From positions 3,769,501 through 3,833,500 of the forward strand of contig NZ_CP019437.1 in the NCBI RefSeq assembly GCF_001940525.2: a stretch of 64,000 bases of DNA, read 5' to 3'. Under the pieces are notes generated by a model. It saw only the letters and a program-made list of their open reading frames with translations. It had not been told where the DNA came from and did not search any database. The position numbers were made by a program, and so were the translations under genes. The stretch is from Thioclava nitratireducens. GTDB lineage: Bacteria; Pseudomonadota; Alphaproteobacteria; Rhodobacterales; Rhodobacteraceae. Each line of letters begins with the position of its first letter. Positions within the stretch are counted from its first letter, which is position 1. This document shows positions 17,803-25,897 of this stretch, piece by piece.

Positions 17803-18816
17803 TCAGCCCCAGCACTGCTTGAGGCCTTCCTCCGACGAGATCGAGTCGACCCCGTCGACCGGCTGGTCGGTAATCAGCGTCACGCCGGTATTGTAGAAGT
17901 CGAGACCTTCGGAGTTCTGCGGCTTGGTGCCGTCCTTGGCGAAAGCCGCGATCGCCTCGATGCCCATCGAGGCCATCTTCAGCGGGAACTGCATCGAGGT
18001 CGCGCCGATGATGCCTTCCTTGACGTTCTGCACGCCCGGGCAGCCGCCATCGATCGAGACGATGATCGCCTGATCCTGCATGCCGACCGATTTCAACGCC
18101 TCGTAGGCGCCGGCGGCGGCGGGCTCGTTGATCGTGTAGACCACGTTGATGCCCGGATCCTTCTGCAGAAGGTTCTCCATCGCCGTGCGGCCACCCTCTT
18201 CGTTGCCGTTGGTCACGTCATGGCCGACGATGCGCGGATCGTCTTCGTCGCCGATCTTCTTGGGGTCTTTGACGTCGATGCCGAAGCCCTTCATGAAGCC
18301 CTGATCGCGCAGGTAATCGACCGAGACCTGGCTCGGGTTGAGGTCGAGGAAGGCGATCTTCGCGTCCTTGGCCTTGTCGCCCATCTTCGCATTGGCCCAT
18401 TGCCCGATCAGCTCGCCCGCCTTGAAGTTGTCGGTGGCGAAGGTCGCATCGGCGGTGTCGGCGGGCTCGAACGGGGTGTCGAGCGCGATCACCAGCGCCC
18501 CCGCGTCGCGCGCTTTCGTCACCGCCGGCGCCAGCGCGCGGCTGTCGGACGGCGTGATCAGGATGCCCTTGGCACCCGCCGCGATGCAGCTCTCGACCGC
18601 CGCGACCTGGCTTTCCACGTCGCCGTCGAGCTTGCCCGCATAGGTGTTGAGCTTGATGCCCATCTCCTCGGCTTTCGCCGTCGCCCCCTCCTTCATCTTC
18701 ACGAAGAACGGATTGGTGTCAGTCTTCGTGATCAGGCAGGCGGTCGTCTCCGCCCAGGCCCCGGTCGCCATCAGACCAAGCGCCGTCGCTCCCAGAATCG
18801 CGGTTGTCTTCTTCAT
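17803..18816 (-). CDS. frcB: Sugar ABC transporter substrate-binding protein (FrcB-like)
   Basis: The 337-residue protein has a signal peptide ([22 protein letters not shown]) and a periplasmic-binding-protein-like (RbsB) fold: [59 protein letters not shown] and the conserved C-terminal CWG. It is highly similar in my memory to Sinorhizobium FrcB. The start at 18816 is supported by GGAGGAGA 5 bases upstream; the frame is open to 18876. It is the first gene of the operon, divergent from the ROK regulator. Confidence 0.93.
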   Translation of the reverse strand: MKKTTAILGATALGLMATGAWAETTACLITKTDTNPFFVKMKEGATAKAEEMGIKLNTYAGKLDGDVESQVAAVESCIAAGAKGILITPSDSRALAPAVTKARDAGALVIALDTPFEPADTADATFATDNFKAGELIGQWANAKMGDKAKDAKIAFLDLNPSQVSVDYLRDQGFMKGFGIDVKDPKKIGDEDDPRIVGHDVTNGNEEGGRTAMENLLQKDPGINVVYTINEPAAAGAYEALKSVGMQDQAIIVSIDGGCPGVQNVKEGIIGATSMQFPLKMASMGIEAIAAFAKDGTKPQNSEGLDFYNTGVTLITDQPVDGVDSISSEEGLKQCWG

Positions 18817-18871
18817 GTCAGGTCTCCTCCCAGAAACATGTCCAGCCGTCCTCCGATCGGCTTCGGGGTAA

Positions 18872-18901
18872 ATCATGTGCGAACACGGGCCGACTCGTCA
18901 A
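18872..18901 (-). promoter_or_regulatory. Predicted promoter of frcBCA
   Basis: On the minus strand TTGACG (18901-18896) and CATGAT (18877-18872) are separated by 18 bases. The palindromic operator abuts the -35 box. Confidence 0.5.
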
Positions 18902-18904
18902 TAG

Positions 18905-18923
18905 ATAAATCAAATGGATTTAT
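18905..18923. promoter_or_regulatory. Palindromic operator between frcB and the ROK gene
   Basis: ATAAATC-AAATG-GATTTAT is a perfect 7-bp inverted repeat with a 5-base spacer. It is AT-rich in a GC-rich genome and sits between the two divergent -35 boxes. It is the best candidate binding site for the adjacent ROK regulator. Confidence 0.6.
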
Positions 18924-18926
18924 TAA

Positions 18927-18956
18927 TTGACAGAAGAGCCTCTGGAAGCCGATAAA
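18927..18956 (+). promoter_or_regulatory. Predicted promoter of the ROK regulator gene
   Basis: A consensus TTGACA (18927-18932) is followed after 18 bases by GATAAA (18951-18956). The operator lies 3 bases upstream of the -35 box, so the regulator could control its own gene as well. Confidence 0.5.
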
Positions 18957-18999
18957 TACAAGGCGTAGTTTATGCGCGAGCAGCCTCGGAGAATGAATT

Positions 19000-20214
19000 T
19001 TGGCCCACCGCGTGATGGAATTGATCAAGACCGGAGCGGGGAAGATCGGCTCGGATCACTCCGCGATGCGCAACCGCAACGAGCGGCTCGTGATGTCGCT
19101 GATTCGCCGTCGCGGCGCCTTGGCGAAATCCGAAATCGCACGGCTCACGGGGCTCTCGGCACAGACAGTGTCGGTCATCATGCGCGCGCTCGAGGATGAA
19201 GGCTTCCTGCTGCGCTGCGACCCGGTGCGCGGCAAGGTGGGCCAGCCCACCGTGCCGATGCGCCTGAACCCCGAGGGGGCTTATTTTCTTGGCCTGAAGG
19301 TCGGGCGTCGCCGGACCGAGGTGATCCTGATCGACATGATGGGCACCCCGGTCTCGCGCCGTGTCGCGCGCCACGACTACCCCACGGCGGCTGACACGAT
19401 AGCCTTCGCCATCGACGCGATCGCCCGGATGGTGGCAGAACTCCCCGCCTCGAAGCGCGAGCGCATCGCCGGCCTCGGCATCGGGGCGCCGTTCAGGATG
19501 TGGGATTGGGGCGTCGCGCTCGGGCTCGAGGAAAGCGCGATGGCCGATTGGCGCGAACGCGACATCCGCGCCGAACTGGAGGCGCTCTATCCGTTTCCCG
19601 TGGTGCTGGAAAACGATGCCTCTGCCGCCTGTTCGGCAGAGCTTTTGCTGGGCGATCAGACATTGCCCGACGATTTCCTCTATGCGTTCGTGGGCTTCTT
19701 CGTAGGTGGCGGGCTGGTGATGAGCGGCTCGCTTGTGACCGGCCCCAACAACAATGCGGGCGCGCTTGCCTCGATGCCGGTGCCCGACGGTCACGGCGGC
19801 CAGTGCCAGTTGCTCGACGTGGCCTCGTTGTCGGTCATCGAAGCCGCGATGACGGAGCGCGGGCTCGATGCGAGTTTCCTCTGGGAGCGGCGCGATGAGT
19901 GGGATCTTCCCGAAGACATCGTCGACGACTGGCTCGCGAAAGCGGCGCGGGGCCTCGCGACTGTCGCCGCGTCCTCGGCGGCGCTGTGCGACCTCGATGC
20001 GATCGTGATCGACGGCTGGATGCCCGACGATCTGCGCGCGCGGCTCGTCGCCGCGACCGAAGCGGAACTGGCGAAGATCAACCTCTCGGGCGCGGGCGTT
20101 CCGATCGTGCGCGAAGGCCAGGTGGGGCCCGATGCGCGGGCGCTGGGGGCCGCGACCCTGCCGCTGAGCCTGCGTTTCCTGACCGAGATCGATCTGCCCG
20201 ATCAGGCCGACTGA
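19000..20214 (+). CDS. ROK family transcriptional regulator, probable frc repressor
   Basis: The 404-residue protein has an N-terminal winged helix (RNERLVMSLIRRRGALAKSE through LSAQTVSVIMRALEDEG, residues 25-68) and a ROK sugar-kinase-like domain (LGIGAPF near residue 157; FVGGGLVMSG near 232). The usual ROK zinc motif (CxCGxxGC) is missing: the region reads GHGGQCQLLDVAS. The start is a TTG with GGAGA 7 bases before it; ATG 19015 is an alternative. Divergent placement from frcBCA and the palindrome between them indicate a sugar-responsive repressor, like FrcR in rhizobia. It is convergent with the histidine kinase gene (13-base overlap). Confidence 0.88.
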   Translation: MAHRVMELIKTGAGKIGSDHSAMRNRNERLVMSLIRRRGALAKSEIARLTGLSAQTVSVIMRALEDEGFLLRCDPVRGKVGQPTVPMRLNPEGAYFLGLKVGRRRTEVILIDMMGTPVSRRVARHDYPTAADTIAFAIDAIARMVAELPASKRERIAGLGIGAPFRMWDWGVALGLEESAMADWRERDIRAELEALYPFPVVLENDASAACSAELLLGDQTLPDDFLYAFVGFFVGGGLVMSGSLVTGPNNNAGALASMPVPDGHGGQCQLLDVASLSVIEAAMTERGLDASFLWERRDEWDLPEDIVDDWLAKAARGLATVAASSAALCDLDAIVIDGWMPDDLRARLVAATEAELAKINLSGAGVPIVREGQVGPDARALGAATLPLSLRFLTEIDLPDQAD

Positions 20215-21581
20215 GCGGACCCAACGAAGCGCAGCGACACGATCAGACCGGGATTGTTGTCGGACAGCTCCAGCTCCGCCTCATGCAGCCCCGCCACCGC
20301 ATGAACCAGCGCAAGGCCCAGCCCGTTGCCCGGCGTCGTGCGAGAGCGTTCCAGCCGATAGAGCCTGCGCAGAACCTTCTCGCGCTCGGCCTCGGGGATG
20401 CCGGGGCCACGATCGGCGACGCTGAGCGTGACCGCGCCGCGTTCGCGAGACAGACTTACCGCGATCTTCGGCGCAGGCCCGCCATGGCGGATCGCGTTCT
20501 CGATCAGGTTCGACAGCATCTGTCCCAGAAGCCCCCGATCGCCCTGCACGATGAGCGGCGCGTCTGGCCGCTGCAGGGTCAGCGAACCGCCCGCCTCTTC
20601 GGCGCTGGCCTCGTAAAGCTCGGTGATATCGGCGGCGAGCGCGCCCAGATCGACCGTCGCGAAACGTGCCTTCGGGCTGCCGCCCTCGATTTGGGCGATC
20701 CGCAGCAACGAGTGGAACACGGCGACCGCGCGCTCGGCCTCGGTGCCTGCCTGCTCGGCCAGCGCGCGGGGCGGCGCGTCCTCGGGCAAGGCCTCTTGCA
20801 GCTCCGAGAGTAGCACCGAAATCCGCTGCATCGGCGTCTTCAGGTCATGCGCGATATCGGCGGAGACCTGACGCAGCGCCGCAACCGTCGCCTCCTGCGT
20901 CTCGGCCATCACGTTAAGCCGCGCCCCGATCCGTGCGAGGTCATCGCCGCGCCGCGCCTTCACCTCGTCGCGCGGCACCCGCGCCTCGAGCCGCCCCTCG
21001 GTAAGATCGTCAAGCGTGTTTTCGATCGCGCTCACCCGTTTGCGCGCCCGCATCCCGACCCACGCACCATAGGCGGCAGAGACCAGAAGCGAGGGTACGA
21101 AGGAGAAGACGAGAATCGCGAGGAAGGTCGAGGTCAGTTCCGCAATCGGCGCGCGACTTTCGCCGATCACCAGCAAGCCGCCCGCAAGCGGCATGGTCAG
21201 CGTGAAATATCCATGTTTCGAGAGCGGCGCATATTCGGGATGACGCGAGATGACCCAGCTGTCGCCCTCATGGGTGACCCGGACGTTGCCGACCTGCCGC
21301 CCGTCCGACATCACGAAGGCGATGGCGCGCTCTGACGGATCGGACGCCCGCGCCTCCGCCGACACGATCACAGAGAGCGTCTCGGGGTTGGCGGCAACCT
21401 GAAACACCGCCGTCTGCTGCTTTAGATCGGCGCGGATCGATTCCTCGGTCGAGGAGCGCAGCGCGACATAGGCGAAGCCCAGCGTCACCAGCAGGATCGC
21501 AAAGACGATCCCCATCAGCCCGAGCGCCTGCCGCAGCGGCGTCGAGGCAAGGATTTCTGCGCGATTCAGACGTGCCTTCAT
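20202..21581 (-). CDS. Sensor histidine kinase (envelope-type)
   Basis: The 459-residue kinase has an N-terminal helix (LGLMGIVFAILLVTLGFAYV), a periplasmic loop of about 120 residues, a second helix near 165-190 and a HAMP-like linker. The H-box is SADIAHDLKTPMQRI near residue 244, then N-box NLIENAIRHGG, G1 DRGPGIP and G2 GNGLGLALV. The phosphoacceptor is followed by Asp (HDLKTP), a common variant. The ATG at 21581 overlaps the regulator stop by one base, so the pair is co-transcribed. The divergent protease gene next to the regulator suggests an envelope-stress role, which is inferred. Confidence 0.93.
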   Translation of the reverse strand: MKARLNRAEILASTPLRQALGLMGIVFAILLVTLGFAYVALRSSTEESIRADLKQQTAVFQVAANPETLSVIVSAEARASDPSERAIAFVMSDGRQVGNVRVTHEGDSWVISRHPEYAPLSKHGYFTLTMPLAGGLLVIGESRAPIAELTSTFLAILVFSFVPSLLVSAAYGAWVGMRARKRVSAIENTLDDLTEGRLEARVPRDEVKARRGDDLARIGARLNVMAETQEATVAALRQVSADIAHDLKTPMQRISVLLSELQEALPEDAPPRALAEQAGTEAERAVAVFHSLLRIAQIEGGSPKARFATVDLGALAADITELYEASAEEAGGSLTLQRPDAPLIVQGDRGLLGQMLSNLIENAIRHGGPAPKIAVSLSRERGAVTLSVADRGPGIPEAEREKVLRRLYRLERSRTTPGNGLGLALVHAVAGLHEAELELSDNNPGLIVSLRFVGSAQSA

Positions 21582-22252
21582 CAACCCTCGATCCGGTAGC
21601 CCGCGCCGCGCACGGTGTGGATGAGATCACGGTCGAACGGCTTGTCGACCTTGTTCCGGAGCCGCGAAATATGCGTCTCCACCACATTGGTCTGCGGGTC
21701 GAAATTCAGATCCCACACGCCCTCCAGCAGCATCGTCCGGGTCTGCACCCGGCCCTTGCGGCGCAGCAGAAATTCCAGCAGCGAGAATTCGCGCGGCAGA
21801 AGGTCGATCTCCTGTCCGCCGCGCGTCACCTTGCGCGCGATCAGGTCCATCTTCAGATCGCCCGCCTCCAGCATTACCTGCTCCGACTGCGCTTGCGGGC
21901 GACGCGCCAGCGCCGCGAGCCGCGCCGACAACTCGCCGAAGGCAAAGGGTTTCACGAGATAATCGTCGGCACCCGCGTTGAGCCCCTCGATCCGGTCGTC
22001 CACGCCGCCAATCGCGGTGAGGAAGATGATCGGCGTCGTGACCTTTGCGGCCCGGATCGCGCGGGTGATCGAGAGACCGTCCAGCTCCGGCAGCATTCGG
22101 TCGATGATCATCACGTCGTAGCTGCCGCCCAGCGCCTGGGTCAGCCCGTCGCGGCCATTCGCGAGATGGTCGACCGTGTGGCCCTCTTCGCGCAGGCCAC
22201 GCAGAACGTAATCGGCGGTGGTCGCGTCGTCTTCGATCAACAGCAGTTTCAT
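21581..22252 (-). CDS. OmpR-family response regulator
   Basis: The 223-residue protein has a receiver domain (LLLIEDDATTADYVLRGLRE; phospho-acceptor Asp51 in MIIDRMLPELDG; Lys in YLVKPF) and a C-terminal winged helix (LLPREFSLLEFLLRRKG; NVVETHISRLRNKVDK). The start at 22252 gives the usual receiver N-terminus; the longer open frame to 22300 adds unrelated residues. Its cognate kinase follows. The gene is divergent from a Deg-type protease, with a 7-bp inverted repeat in the shared upstream region. Confidence 0.93.
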   Translation of the reverse strand: MKLLLIEDDATTADYVLRGLREEGHTVDHLANGRDGLTQALGGSYDVMIIDRMLPELDGLSITRAIRAAKVTTPIIFLTAIGGVDDRIEGLNAGADDYLVKPFAFGELSARLAALARRPQAQSEQVMLEAGDLKMDLIARKVTRGGQEIDLLPREFSLLEFLLRRKGRVQTRTMLLEGVWDLNFDPQTNVVETHISRLRNKVDKPFDRDLIHTVRGAGYRIEG

Positions 22253-22339
22253 CGCACTCGCTTTCTCGGTTCGCGACATATGTGGCCGATGACACCGCAC
22301 AAGTCACGCACCCCTCCCCTAAAGGTGAAAAGGATAACA

Positions 22340-22362
22340 ACTCTGCAATCTTCCCGCAGAGT
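22340..22362. promoter_or_regulatory. Inverted repeat between response regulator and Deg protease
   Basis: ACTCTGC-AATCTTCCC-GCAGAGT is a perfect 7-bp inverted repeat 56-78 bases before the protease start codon. It may be a regulator site for the divergent genes or a 5'-UTR hairpin. Confidence 0.4.
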
Positions 22363-22417
22363 CCCTGACAGGCTAGGCCCTCACATAGGGTGCATACCTG
22401 TCAAAAAGGAGAGAAAC

Positions 22418-23572
22418 ATGCAGGACATTCGCAAAGCTCCCCTGCTGCGCACCCTCGCCACCACCGCCATGCTCGGCGCCGGCGCCGTGGCGACGAGCGG
22501 TCTGGCACTGGTCCCGAACGTGGCCGCGGCCGAAACCTTCACCAACACCGTCGACCTGGTGAAGAAGGTGATGCCCGCCGTGGTCACCATCGAGATCAAG
22601 AAGCAGGCCAACGATCAGGAAATGGCCCAGATGGGGATGCCTCAGGATTTCCCCTTCGAGTTCTTCCAGCGTCGTTTCGGTATGCCCGACATGGGCCCCA
22701 ACGGTCAGGGTCAGCCGATGCAGCGTCCTGAGATCACCGGTCTCGGCACTGGCTTCATCATCCAGAAAGACGGCCATATCGTCACCAACGCCCACGTCGT
22801 CGACGGCGCCGAGAGCGTGAAGGTCACCTTCTCCGACGGCTCGACCGCGGATGCGAAAGTGATCGGCGAAGACAAGGCCACCGACATCGCGCTGATCAAG
22901 GTCGATACCAACAAGGACCTCGACACCGTGGGCTTCGGCGACAGTCAGGCCGCGCAGGTCGGCGAGCCGGTCGTGGCGATCGGCAACCCGTTCGGCCTCG
23001 GCACCTCCGTGTCGACCGGCATCGTCTCGGCCAAAGGCCGCGACTTGAAATCGGGCCCCTTCGATAACTACATCCAGACCGACGCAGCCATCAACAAAGG
23101 CAACTCGGGTGGCCCGCTCTTTGACGACCAAGGCCAGGTGATCGGCATGAACACCGCGATCCTGTCGCCCACTGGCGGTTCCGTCGGGATCGGTTTCTCG
23201 GTGCCCTCCGACACCATCAAGAGCGTCGTCGCCGACCTGCAGGACAATGGCACGGTGAAGCGCGGCTTCCTCGGCGTGCAGATCCAGCCGGTCAGCGAGG
23301 ACATCGCCGCGGCGCTGGGGCTCGACCAACCGGAAGGTGTGCTCGTAGCCGACGTGTCGCCCGACACGCCCGCGAAGAAAGCTGGTCTGAAGCGCGGCGA
23401 CATCATCGTCGGCGTGGATGGCAAGCCGATGAAAGCCCCCCGCGATCTGACCCGTGCGATCGGGTCCGACGAGCCGGGCACCGAAGTGCAGCTCTCGCTG
23501 CTGCGCGCGAACAAGCCGCTCACGCTCTCCGTCACTCTCGATGAGCGGCCCACCGAGAAGACCAAGTCGTAA
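22418..23572 (+). CDS. Periplasmic Do/Deg-type serine protease with a single PDZ domain
   Basis: The 384-residue protein has a signal peptide (cleavage near VPNVAAA, residue 40) and a trypsin-like domain with the triad His (VTNAHVVDGA), Asp (KATDIALIKV) and Ser (NKGNSGGPLF). One PDZ domain (GFLGVQIQPVSEDIAAALGL onward, residues 287-375) follows. DegP and DegQ have two PDZ domains; one is typical of DegS or HtrA-like proteases, but here a cleavable signal suggests a soluble periplasmic enzyme. It should degrade misfolded envelope proteins. AAGGAGAG precedes the ATG. It is divergent from the two-component system, the likely controller. Confidence 0.93.
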   Translation: MQDIRKAPLLRTLATTAMLGAGAVATSGLALVPNVAAAETFTNTVDLVKKVMPAVVTIEIKKQANDQEMAQMGMPQDFPFEFFQRRFGMPDMGPNGQGQPMQRPEITGLGTGFIIQKDGHIVTNAHVVDGAESVKVTFSDGSTADAKVIGEDKATDIALIKVDTNKDLDTVGFGDSQAAQVGEPVVAIGNPFGLGTSVSTGIVSAKGRDLKSGPFDNYIQTDAAINKGNSGGPLFDDQGQVIGMNTAILSPTGGSVGIGFSVPSDTIKSVVADLQDNGTVKRGFLGVQIQPVSEDIAAALGLDQPEGVLVADVSPDTPAKKAGLKRGDIIVGVDGKPMKAPRDLTRAIGSDEPGTEVQLSLLRANKPLTLSVTLDERPTEKTKS

Positions 23573-23597
23573 TACTTGCAGTCTATCGGTTTGAAGG

Positions 23598-23630
23598 CAC
23601 GCCCGGAGCATCCGCTTCGGGCGTGTCTTT
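23598..23630 (+). terminator. Terminator after the Deg protease gene
   Basis: A CACGCCCG / CGGGCGTG stem, extended by two further pairs, is followed by TCTTTAGTTT. Confidence 0.75.
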
Positions 23631-23641
23631 AGTTTGAAGTG

Positions 23642-25258
23642 TCAGTTCGCACTGGTGGGAGTGGCCGTAGCATCCGAAGCAGACGGCACAATCGCCTCCG
23701 CGACCTGATAGAGCCGCCAGTCGTTCTGCCGGAAATGCCGCTCGGCGATCTGGCTCAGACCGTCGACGCCCTCGATCGGATTCGCTGCGAGAACCAGACC
23801 GTCGGGATGCGCCGCCATCCAGCGCCCGAGATCGGCGCTGTTGCCAAGCACCGTCACCGGGTTCTCGAGCCGCGCGACGAAGGAGAACTGCCCTGCATAG
23901 CCGCGATCGGTGGTGGCCACGCCATTTTCCGAATGCGAAGCGATCAGGCTCGCGATCGGTGCCGGATCGTAGACTTTCCAGAGGATCGGCCAGACCATGA
24001 TCTGAATGGCGATCAGCACCAGCGGCGCGACGAAGGCTTCGGCGAACCAGCCCTGCCGCGCTTTAAGCACGATTAGCGCGCCGCCCACGAGCATCGCCAC
24101 GCCAGCGATCACGAAGAGCCACGATCCGGTGCCCTCGGGCAGTTCGGGGAACGCCCCGAAATGCACCGAAGCCGCAGCAATCGCTGTCGCCACGCCGGGC
24201 AGAAGCCACAGCAGGCGCAGCCAGCGCATCCGGCGCTCCGCCGTGGGCAGCAATCCCGACAGGATCAGCGCCAGCGCGGGCATTTCCGGCACAAGGTAAT
24301 GCGCCTGCTTGCCCGAGATCAGCGAGAAGGCGACGAAGGCGGCGACGAACCAGACCGTCACCATGCGCGTGCCCGCATCCTCCCAGAGCCGCGACGGCCT
24401 GAACGTAGCCAGCCCCGCGCGGCTCCAGCCCCAGGGCCAGAGGAAGAACGGCAGCAACGCCACGAAGAACCAGACGGGGCGACCATGGGCAAAGCTTTCC
24501 ACCATCCGCCCGGCGCTCTGCTTCCACAGAATCTGCTCGCGGTATTCCGCACCGCCGAAGATGATCGCGGGGCCGAGCCAGAGCAGGACGATGCCGAAAC
24601 CGATCAGAAAACCGATTCCGATCCGCGCATACCACTGCTTGAGCGCGGGCCGCTCCGCCCCGGTTGCCCAAAGCGGCATCAAAAGCGCGGTCGGCAGCAC
24701 ATGCACCAGGATCACCGGCCCCTTGGCGAAGACGCCGAAGGCCAGCGCGATGCCAAGCCCGATCACCGGGGCGAAGCGCTCCGTGTCGCGCATCGCCCAG
24801 ACTGCGAGCATTCCCGTCAGCGTCGCCGCCGTGAGCATCGTGTCGAACATCGTTGTCGAGCCGAAGAGCAGAAACACGCCGCTCGTCCCAAGGATCAGTG
24901 CGGCGAGTCCGGCGCGCTCCGGTTCCTCCGGCCAGAGCTTGCGCGCGAGAACCGCGACCAGTCCGACCGACAGCAGCCCGAAGGCGGGCGCCACGAGCCG
25001 CGCCGCCCATTCGCTGGGGCCAGTCACGCTCCAGACGATATTGATGAGCCAGAACAGAAGCGGCGGCTTGTCGGAATAGATCGCCCCGTTGAGATGCGGC
25101 ACCAGCTTGGAGCCGCCCTGCCACATCTCCCAGGCGACGGTGACATAGCGCGTCTCGTCGATCGCCATCAGCGGGCGCATGATCATCAACACCACCGCGC
25201 TCAATGCGAAAAGGAAAAGCGCTCCGATCAGGGGAACGCGCCAGGCGGTCGAACTCAT
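23642..25258 (-). CDS. ArnT-like glycosyltransferase family 39 membrane protein
   Basis: The 538-residue protein has about 12 membrane segments and the GT39/PMT_2 features: an acidic first-loop motif (IDETRYVTVAWEMW near residue 35) and PHLNGAIYSDKPPLLFW near 55, as in ArnT-type lipid-linked sugar transferases. Such enzymes move a sugar from a polyprenyl phosphate to lipid A or another periplasmic acceptor. The acceptor here is unknown. I start at 25258 because the first helix follows directly; the frame is open to 25366, and the ribosome site is weak. No arn or lipid-carrier genes lie nearby. Confidence 0.85.
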   Translation of the reverse strand: MSSTAWRVPLIGALFLFALSAVVLMIMRPLMAIDETRYVTVAWEMWQGGSKLVPHLNGAIYSDKPPLLFWLINIVWSVTGPSEWAARLVAPAFGLLSVGLVAVLARKLWPEEPERAGLAALILGTSGVFLLFGSTTMFDTMLTAATLTGMLAVWAMRDTERFAPVIGLGIALAFGVFAKGPVILVHVLPTALLMPLWATGAERPALKQWYARIGIGFLIGFGIVLLWLGPAIIFGGAEYREQILWKQSAGRMVESFAHGRPVWFFVALLPFFLWPWGWSRAGLATFRPSRLWEDAGTRMVTVWFVAAFVAFSLISGKQAHYLVPEMPALALILSGLLPTAERRMRWLRLLWLLPGVATAIAAASVHFGAFPELPEGTGSWLFVIAGVAMLVGGALIVLKARQGWFAEAFVAPLVLIAIQIMVWPILWKVYDPAPIASLIASHSENGVATTDRGYAGQFSFVARLENPVTVLGNSADLGRWMAAHPDGLVLAANPIEGVDGLSQIAERHFRQNDWRLYQVAEAIVPSASDATATPTSAN

Positions 25259-25445
25259 AGGCGGGTCTTTCTGTCGTATGTCTCGAGATGTCTTTCTTTG
25301 CTTGACCCCCGAATGACCGCGCATGTCAAGCCGCTGGGTCATCACGGCTCCAGAATAGATGCTCAAAACTAATTAAGAAAAACTTGGAACTGCCCGGAGA
25401 GGGGCGACGTTGGATGTCCGAAGACACAGAAGGGAGACACGTACC

Positions 25446-25715
25446 ATGAAGAAGATGTTCCTGATCCTGCCGCTCAGCGCCACCGTTGCCGTTGCAGGCT
25501 GCCAGATGTCGCAACAGGACCGCGCTGCCGCGACCGGCGGTGTTGCCGGTGCCGCGATCGGCGCTGCCGTTTCGGATGATGGCGACCGCGTTCAAAACGC
25601 CGCGATCGGCGGCGCAGTCGGCACCGTTGCCGGCGCCCTGATCGGTAAAGCCAACCAGCCGGGTCAGTGCCGCTATCGTGACTCGTATGGCCGCGAGTAC
25701 ATCGCGCCCTGCTAA
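25446..25715 (+). CDS. Small glycine-zipper lipoprotein
   Basis: The 89-residue product has a lipoprotein signal with lipobox VAGC (Cys at residue 18). A glycine-zipper segment (AAATGGVAGAAIGAAV and NAAIGGAVGTVAGALIGKA) resembles outer-membrane lipoproteins of the SlyB/Rick_17kDa_Anti group. It ends in a Cys-containing tail (CRYRDSYGREYIAPC). A GGGAGAC ribosome site precedes the ATG at 25446. It is a single-gene unit closed by a strong terminator. A role in envelope integrity is inferred. Confidence 0.82.
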   Translation: MKKMFLILPLSATVAVAGCQMSQQDRAAATGGVAGAAIGAAVSDDGDRVQNAAIGGAVGTVAGALIGKANQPGQCRYRDSYGREYIAPC

Positions 25716-25737
25716 GGCCCCGCCACAGGTAACCTCG

Positions 25738-25771
25738 AAAACCGTTCGGACCCTCATCCGAACGGTTTTTT
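25738..25771 (+). terminator. Strong rho-independent terminator
   Basis: AAACCGTTCGGA / TCCGAACGGTTT forms a perfect 12-bp stem with a 6-base loop, followed by a run of T. It ends the lipoprotein gene and insulates cydDC. Confidence 0.92.
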
Positions 25772-25897
25772 CATGTCGGCATGAAGGTTCGTACCGCAGA
25801 CGTGACAAGCGCGGATTGTCGCACTCCATTGTCGCAGCCCCTCTGCCCGGCTATCTCGACAGCCAAGCGCGAAAGAGGAAAAGACCCCAAAACCCGT

